The position numbers were made by a program, and so were the translations under genes. A stretch of 28,745 nucleotides of DNA from Candidatus Thalassarchaeaceae archaeon (lineage in GTDB: Archaea > Thermoplasmatota > Poseidoniia > Poseidoniales > Thalassarchaeaceae). The notes beneath the pieces are model-generated. The model searched no databases, was not told the DNA's origin, and worked only from the letters and a program-made list of their open reading frames with translations. Location: the NCBI GenBank assembly GCA_030747885.1, contig JASLJW010000157.1:1-28745 (forward strand), given 5' to 3'. Positions 25,301 to 28,745 of the stretch are shown in pieces. How positions within the stretch are numbered: position 1 is the stretch's first letter; each line of letters starts with the position of its first letter.

Positions 25301-27830
25301 CAATAACAGACATGTTTGGAGAATTCTTGTTCGCTGCAATGACATAACCTTCTGATTCTGACAAAACAGATTCTATCATTTCCAATGGTGCAGTTACAGA
25401 TGCCATAATTCCTCGATCAGGAACGACAACACTACCCATTTCGGTACCTCTAGCTGCGGCTGCTTGCAATGCATCTTCGAAACGTAAGATTCCTGATACC
25501 ATTAGGGCAGCGTATTCTCCTAGGCTATGTCCTGCAACCATGTCTGGTTGAATCCCATGCTGATTCAAGAGTCGTTCTATGGCAAGATCCGCAGTTAACA
25601 TTGCAGGTTGAGTATATTCGGTCTGCTTGAGTTTCTCTTCAGCAGTAATTTTCTGTTCCGTTGTTAGATTTTCTCTAAGCACAAATTCTGAAAGTGGCTC
25701 TCCAATGATATTATTCATCACAACATCAGCCTCTTCCCATGTAGATTTGATTACACGAAATCGCTTGGATAAATCAAGAGTCATTCCAACATATTGACTA
25801 CCTTGTCCTGGATACATATGTGCCAGTAAATCATCATCTGTAAGGGGGGGTGAATCAGAGATGAAAATATTCTGTTTACCGAGGAAAGGCCATTTTTCTC
25901 GATCATTTATGGAGTCTGAAACCATCTTAATGCGTTTCTCTAAAATTGCCCAAGAATCAGCAACGATGGCTAAACGGATTCCTTTTGCCTCAAATGCTTT
26001 GGATACTTCAGGTAATACAGATGAAAGTCGCCGTCCTGTTGGATTATCATCGAATGTAGGAGTCCCATCGAATAAAATCGAACTTGTTTTTGAAATAAGT
26101 TCAAGAAGATCATCTTGAGTTTCTGCATTTAGGAGAAGTAAACCCCCCTCAATCCCTTTGAGTTCCTCCCAATCCATTCCGTCCTGATTGGAATACGCAT
26201 CAGCAGCAGCGGTTAATTCCTTTTTATTCAGGTATTCGTTTCCATCTGCATCGAAATTTGAAGCGTGCTTTAGGAATTCATCTCTATCTTTGATTCCATA
26301 TTGTTTCAATACATTCTTCAGTACATTATCTGAAAAGCCAGCCTTTGGACGTATCATGTACGCGTCTCGACGTAATTTCCATTCTGCGGCTAAAGCCGAA
26401 TGAAACTTTGAATCGAATTGCTCTAACGCACAATGAAAATTCGTACCCCCAAAACCGAATGCGCTAACAGATGCTCGCCTAGGATGTGATTTTGGTTTTG
26501 GCCAATCTCGTGCTTCGGTAGGTACAAAGAAAGGAATTTTCTCCCAATCTAGACTGTTATTTGGTTCTGAAAAACCAGCAGATGGCGGAATAGTTCGATG
26601 ATGTAGGGCGAAAGTTGCTTTCAGAAGACCTGCCCCTCCAGCAGCTGCCTTTAGATGACCAATCTGACTCTTGATTGAGCCTACAGCCACACTACCAACA
26701 ACTGCTCCTTCTCCGAATACTTCCGACAAAGAAGTGAGTTCAGTAGCGTCACCAACAACTGTACTTGTTCCATGAGCCTCAATCAATTCAACTGATTTTG
26801 GACTATATCCCGCCTGTTGATATGTTCGAGAAAGAGCTTGAATTTGACCTCTAGTACTAGGGGCTGTAATTCCTTTACCACGCCCATCACTACTAGCCCC
26901 TAATCCACGTATAACTGCGTAAACTTGATCCTGATCATCAATAGCATCATCTAGTCGTTTTAGAACAAAAGCGGTTGCTCCTTCACCCATCACAAACCCA
27001 TTTGCATTTGCGTCAAATGGGGTTGAATGAGATGCTGAAAGGGCGCCTATGGCACTAAATTTAGCAAAAGTTGCAGGATCCATTGTTCGATCTGAGGCTC
27101 CGGCAATCATGAGGTCAGCTTGTCTTGATTGAAGTAAACGACAAGCATCCAATACTGAAGCAAATGTACTCGCACATGCGGCATCAGTAGCATAATTTGG
27201 TCCTTGGAGGTCAAGTAAATTTGCAACCCTCCCTGCTACAACATTTGCCAATTCTCCAGGCATGGTATCTTCATCAACTCGAGGGACACCTTCAGTAATT
27301 GATTCTTTGAATGCATCAACTGAATCTTTAGGCATGCCTGCTTGTACCGCTTTCCGTGCAAATGAATCAGCCCAAACTCGATGATTTGAAAGATTTCGAT
27401 TTTCTCCCCCTAAAGCATTAGCAAAGACGACTCCCGTCCTCGCATTTGGAAACGTTTTCCCTGATTCATCCCCCAGATATCCTGCATCTTCTAGAGCTGC
27501 AGCAGAAACAGAAACTGCCCATTGTTGACTAAGATCAATCTGAGTTAGGGTGCCTGGAGGAACACGCCACCTCTTCCAATCAAACTCGTATCCCTTTACG
27601 AATGCACCAATTCGAGAATAGGTCTTCCCTTCAGGGATATTCTTGGGGCCCCCTTCCAACCAATGATCTGAAACTACCCATCTACCATCAGGTATTTCTT
27701 CTATTGATACATTTGCATCTAGGACATTTTGCCAAAATGAAAGCGCATCCTTTGAATCTGGGAGAATTGCCCCTAAACCAATAATTGCAATCGGTTCAAA
27801 AGGGTCCTGAGGGGCTTCATCAAGTTGCAT
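19317..27830 (-). CDS. PfaA-like multidomain fatty acid/polyketide synthase, KS-AT-psiACP-KS2-ACP-ACP-KR-DH
   Basis: 2837 residues from the ATG at 27830 (GAGAGGTG five bases before it; a TTG five codons upstream is less likely). KS1 (11-470) has C219, H353 in EAHGTST and H392. A linker carries an EF-hand loop (527-538). AT (670-1000) has GHSLGE with S769 and an AFHS motif (H874), which favours malonyl-CoA. An ACP-like fold (1080-1152) reads GVDAE where the attachment Ser should be. KS2 (1175-1640) keeps C1381 and H1569 but has SHEPYTPP instead of EAHGTGT. Two ACPs follow (S1770, S1884, each GELGIDSIKQAE). The KR (1985-2450) has GGAAGVT, K2375, S2401, Y2414 and N2418, with the ~50-residue insert seen in PfaA-type KRs. 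The DH (2530-2830) has H2557 with E2746 at the usual Asp place. No ER or thioesterase domain is seen. FabI precedes it and a PPTase follows, so it probably builds a fatty acyl chain iteratively. Product unknown. Confidence 0.93.
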   Translation of the reverse strand: MQLDEAPQDPFEPIAIIGLGAILPDSKDALSFWQNVLDANVSIEEIPDGRWVVSDHWLEGGPKNIPEGKTYSRIGAFVKGYEFDWKRWRVPPGTLTQIDLSQQWAVSVSAAALEDAGYLGDESGKTFPNARTGVVFANALGGENRNLSNHRVWADSFARKAVQAGMPKDSVDAFKESITEGVPRVDEDTMPGELANVVAGRVANLLDLQGPNYATDAACASTFASVLDACRLLQSRQADLMIAGASDRTMDPATFAKFSAIGALSASHSTPFDANANGFVMGEGATAFVLKRLDDAIDDQDQVYAVIRGLGASSDGRGKGITAPSTRGQIQALSRTYQQAGYSPKSVELIEAHGTSTVVGDATELTSLSEVFGEGAVVGSVAVGSIKSQIGHLKAAAGGAGLLKATFALHHRTIPPSAGFSEPNNSLDWEKIPFFVPTEARDWPKPKSHPRRASVSAFGFGGTNFHCALEQFDSKFHSALAAEWKLRRDAYMIRPKAGFSDNVLKNVLKQYGIKDRDEFLKHASNFDADGNEYLNKKELTAAADAYSNQDGMDWEELKGIEGGLLLLNAETQDDLLELISKTSSILFDGTPTFDDNPTGRRLSSVLPEVSKAFEAKGIRLAIVADSWAILEKRIKMVSDSINDREKWPFLGKQNIFISDSPPLTDDDLLAHMYPGQGSQYVGMTLDLSKRFRVIKSTWEEADVVMNNIIGEPLSEFVLRENLTTEQKITAEEKLKQTEYTQPAMLTADLAIERLLNQHGIQPDMVAGHSLGEYAALMVSGILRFEDALQAAAARGTEMGSVVVPDRGIMASVTAPLEMIESVLSESEGYVIAANKNSPNMSVIAGETEPMKQVMAKFEAAGATVVQLQTSHAFHSKIVAPANEPLRKFLENLEISLPSIPITANVDGQFYPNEVPKGEDVKSAILEKLAPQMSSAVEWTTQVQSMHKAGAKAFLEVGPKRALALFASQILESEDVLINITNHPKTGGINSFFGALGMLAVSGKCPEIHSLNSNIHTDAFRADPVNSAVGTTQDNSEEEESLRIRARPLPSVTSSSNETSSVGTSNLMAKSNSMEMETEFQANRRITTTIANIFSKHVGFPAAVLVGAVSLKEIGVDAETSASIAREIISNHQVSDSDPTLFTSIQDFTDWIEVIPQMQFTSSENTHTGTVISSPPVVSGISLGLPGLDEVFDSEGWDAILSGKNLISELPEDLKEKLLEKRIVRLVKEEDGTANLVPADTVDTIPQLAGRGGYFDLSEQYGIDSHLVDAFDIATSLAFAAGLEALTDAGLPLIPVEQTNSAGKRVIRRWSLPDGERDRTGVIFASVFPGLQKVIDHALNNGQVNEGHFDRKYLLQVLSMGHSQFANWIGARGPNLAINNACASTPAAFAIAEDWMATNRCDRVIIVSGDDPTGDSLMPWIGAGFAAAGAHAMGNEVDKVALPFDVRRHGMLLGMGGAAFVLERNENAKERGVTPYVEILGAEIANSAFHPTRLDTEHASQVMERFVARMEEKWNLHRDSLVDNMTFMSHEPYTPPRGGSASAEVSSLRSVFGDGASRILITNGKGYTGHPMGVGLEDAIVIRGLAAGRLPPIANFSEADPSLGELNLCTGGEHDLTYALRHGAGFGSQIALTFLKRIALSDTARFTPGMIENWVQEQTGSNSIHLRLLDRKLVAYLDPDDDLIGGIGGEILKLESSSGHVEIPEIVSEPEVEENSPTKPLDEKPVSPEVSSSIGSDVEKEVLDVVAEATGYPAEFLELDADMEGELGIDSIKQAEIMAELREKYGIPVDDSFQLREYPTLGHVIGYVTSFGNSSIIDQPATIEASEDEDSPEEIVEEDSISEPLTELSDAVVDGVLAVVVEHTGYPAEFLEMDADMEGELGIDSIKQAEIMADLRNRFSLPVDEEFQLRDYPSLGHVIAYIGSFSITDVAPNLTTDEVEEPMYSDDEEELLPTPTIEREFSEVQAKRFQVEVEPCEWSSPEPLDLEGRSIVVTDDAWGIAGTLCEALENRGIEAIRVFLDPSVSSGPIREQDGEVDVLRIAPSNIEQMEELGQVVRSIAPPAGIIHLAPVRLAGVPWEDPTTSTHLDYSVTALFNILKCLDNDLNSAESGLVASVSALDGRHGIGGARFNSISAGAHGGVKSYGRERPHLRCRAIDLDPSLLAEPETLAEMLLTELFEQNTPRELSVERDGTRYRLSLFEEELEVVQSPLTSDDVWVVSGGAAGVTAACVIETAERSEGADARFILLGRSRLNAEQASMLNATHEVLEQEKSALRERMMEESGDKVSLKEWNDEWGRWLRGLEIHRTLEAIRSTGNNADYLSVDVTDSESTVKILRNVSEELGPVTGIIHGAGIEDSTPFEKKEPSMMKRVLSVKVDGWRNIVTALEKDLPQMKFLCSFTSIAGRQGNAMQFGYCAANQILDVEMARIAAHEEAPRAVAIAWAPWGEIGMATRGSLESIFESAGIDMIPAKQGALRFADEALRNGKRMVMVAGSLGALDDEDSTRPPPQRVPDEIAELISDTMRFPYVGRIESFDPYSEIVVSSVIDVKNQPHLEDHAIDGVAYMPGVMAMEAFAEAARLMWPMCAIDGFNELEFGLPVKVTKDSKSIRIHAKFERQDDNHIWIRCRLETDLMNSEGDVFGEPKTHHRGVVRMLKSGGNAERVDSINLGEVTSGSAIHGPKFVYDRMFHGPRFQVHGGVIGGVYVDGDRGLDGHALTRDELPKNDLFAEEIGGGQMKLESLPMLVEACFQNAGLVSMEIDGLESLPIGIEHVDLDVEALRGPLRIRSVRRSGSDEGVTTHDAVIVNENGDVVVQLKNLRLKGMAPLKDEVRFTFTDI

Positions 27831-27835
27831 AGAAA

Positions 27836-27843
27836 CACCTCTC
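27836..27843 (-). promoter_or_regulatory. ribosome-binding site of the megasynthase, overlapping the FabI stop
   Basis: On the minus strand GAGAGGTG lies five bases before the ATG at 27830 and shares its first bases with the TGA stop of fabI (27844-27842). This decides the ATG over the TTG at 27845 as the start and ties translation of the two genes together. Confidence 0.6.
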
Positions 27844-28633
27844 AATCATTGATGCTCTCCGGGACCATTGTAATGCTATAACCGCAATCTACATGCAGAA
27901 TTTGACCGGTCACAGCTCCACTAAGAGGGCTTGCGAGCCAAACTGCAGCTCCAGCAACGTCATCTTGAGTAGTATTCCGCCTGAGTGGAGAATTTCTCTC
28001 AACATGATTCAATATTCTATCAAATCCAGGAATCCCTCCTGCTGCTAGAGTCTTTATCGGCCCTGCTGAAATGGCATTCACTCGATGGCCACTTTCTCCT
28101 AGGCGGGCAGCAAGTTCTCTAACCCATGACTCCAAAGCTGCTTTTGCTACACTCATTACCCCATAGTTTGGAACATAACGAGTACTAGCAGCATAAGTGA
28201 GAGTAATCGTCGACGACCCATCATTCAGATAGGGAACCGAATGCCTCATCAGACGTTGCAACGAATGCGCACTGATTCTCATTGCTAAATCAATGGAATC
28301 CATTTCGTTGAAAAGCATGTGTCGATCAAATGTTTCACGAGGTGCAAAACCGATTGCATGAACCACAATATCTGCTTTCGCACCCGGAGATTCTTTTTGC
28401 CATTCATCAAAGAATTCCTTTGTTTGTTCGTCAGTAGCAACATCGCAGGGGTAGAAGGCATCAATTGAATCCAATTGGTCCTTGAGTTGAAACAATCTAC
28501 TTCGATATCTTGGCTGAAATCCAAGGATTAAGCGACATCCAGCCTTCGCTAAATGCTGACAAATCGCCCAAGCGATCGAATCTTCGGATGCCACTCCGAA
28601 AATTAGTGCGGTCTTCCCCTCTAGTTCCAACAT
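27842..28633 (-). CDS. fabI: enoyl-[acyl-carrier-protein] reductase, FabI type
   Basis: 263 residues from the ATG at 28633, which aligns with the usual FabI start (E. coli FabI has 262 residues); a frame extending to 28711 adds residues foreign to the family. The FabI marks are GVASEDSIAWAI at 13-24 (NAD(H) loop, instead of the GxxxGxG of ordinary short-chain reductases), VHAIGFAP at 91-98, and the catalytic Y147, Y157 and K164 (Y-x6-K), matching Tyr146/Tyr156/Lys163 of E. coli. The end is SPLRRNTTQDDVAGAAVWLAS then GQILHVDCGYSI. It reduces trans-2-enoyl-ACP with NAD(P)H, the last step of each elongation round. It is followed after 11 bases by a synthase that lacks an ER domain, so it very likely acts on that synthase in trans. 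FabI is typically bacterial, so transfer into this archaeal line is inferred. Confidence 0.93.
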   Translation of the reverse strand: MLELEGKTALIFGVASEDSIAWAICQHLAKAGCRLILGFQPRYRSRLFQLKDQLDSIDAFYPCDVATDEQTKEFFDEWQKESPGAKADIVVHAIGFAPRETFDRHMLFNEMDSIDLAMRISAHSLQRLMRHSVPYLNDGSSTITLTYAASTRYVPNYGVMSVAKAALESWVRELAARLGESGHRVNAISAGPIKTLAAGGIPGFDRILNHVERNSPLRRNTTQDDVAGAAVWLASPLSGAVTGQILHVDCGYSITMVPESIND

Positions 28634-28654
28634 GGAATCGAACAAACCCCCCTC

Positions 28655-28662
28655 GATTATCC
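28655..28662 (-). promoter_or_regulatory. TATA-like box before fabI
   Basis: On the minus strand GGATAATC lies 22-29 bases before the ATG at 28633, the place expected for an archaeal TATA box driving a leaderless transcript. No Shine-Dalgarno sequence precedes this ATG, while both downstream genes have one, which fits fabI being the first gene of the operon. The element is a weak match. Confidence 0.3.
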
Positions 28663-28745
28663 AACTCGGCCACTGGACGCATATGACCGTTGCCGAAGGA
28701 TGCCCCTTCAATCATCGACATTCGCCATACAGTGCGTCTGGCCAA

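Noticed and set aside
27831..27845. TTG at 27845 as the start of the megasynthase, overlapping the fabI stop
   Set aside because: The ATG at 27830 has a strong GAGAGGTG five bases upstream and places the KS1 start (FEPIAIIGLG) at the usual distance; the TTG would itself lie within that site.
28634..28685. tRNA-like A-box (TGGCCGAGTTGG) and B-box (GTTCGATTCC) matches on the minus strand just before fabI
   Set aside because: The two boxes are only about 17 bases apart, leaving no room for an anticodon arm, and neither the D stem, T stem nor acceptor stem pairs. Treated as chance resemblance in the fabI upstream region.
28634..28711. N-terminal extension of FabI by 26 residues
   Set aside because: The extra residues are unlike FabI, and the protein from the ATG at 28633 matches the normal length and first strand of the family.

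Overview
The window looks like a piece of a planktonic marine euryarchaeal genome, most likely Marine Group II (Candidatus Poseidoniales). The archaeal signature is clear: a PCNA sliding clamp, transcription factor S, an adjacent Nop5-fibrillarin pair, an NcsA/CTU1-type tRNA thiolase and a tRNA-Gly without an encoded CCA end. The lineage assignment is inference from this gene mix and from the moderately low GC content; no rRNA is present to confirm it. Genes are packed tightly. There is no gene-free stretch over 300 bases; the longest gap is about 230 bases, at 5370-5600.

Layout. 1-1589 (+): the end of a DUF58-like gene, then a polytopic membrane protein. 5369-1591 (-): a three-gene coupled unit with a small Roadblock/LC7-like protein, a 1062-residue coiled-coil protein that itself has a Roadblock-like region, and an 83-residue membrane protein. 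5601-6811 (+): NcsA plus a translationally coupled small basic protein, ending in a T7 tract. 6898-7473 (+): a membrane protein of unknown role. 9210-7497 (-): Nop5 and fibrillarin, the core of the box C/D RNA 2'-O-methylation machine. 9297-12105 (+): fluoride channel CrcB, TFS, PCNA and a membrane-anchored family 2 glycosyltransferase. 16084-12106 (-): a probable operon with a Lon substrate-binding-domain protein, an ABC exporter, a degenerate formylglycine-generating-enzyme-like membrane protein and a four-helix membrane protein. 16182-16253 (+): tRNA-Gly(UCC). 16317-18413 (+): a large repeat-built surface lipoprotein, followed by a 71-residue membrane protein.

The most notable locus is at 28633-18657 (-): FabI-type enoyl-ACP reductase, then a 2837-residue PfaA-like multidomain fatty acid/polyketide synthase (KS-AT-inactive ACP-KS2-ACP-ACP-KR-DH), then an Sfp-type phosphopantetheinyl transferase. 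The synthase has no enoyl reductase domain; the gene in front of it supplies one in trans, and the gene behind it supplies the enzyme that activates its two ACPs. Between them the three genes encode a condensation, reduction, dehydration and enoyl-reduction cycle. This is a self-contained, bacterial-looking fatty-acyl assembly line in an archaeon, whose membrane lipids are expected to be isoprenoid. No thioesterase or release domain is visible, so the product and how it is released are open.

Across the window, co-directional genes repeatedly have the upstream stop codon inside the Shine-Dalgarno sequence of the next gene, a compact form of translational coupling. First genes of units mostly lack a Shine-Dalgarno sequence and some have a TATA-like box about 25-30 bases before the start codon, as expected for leaderless archaeal transcripts.
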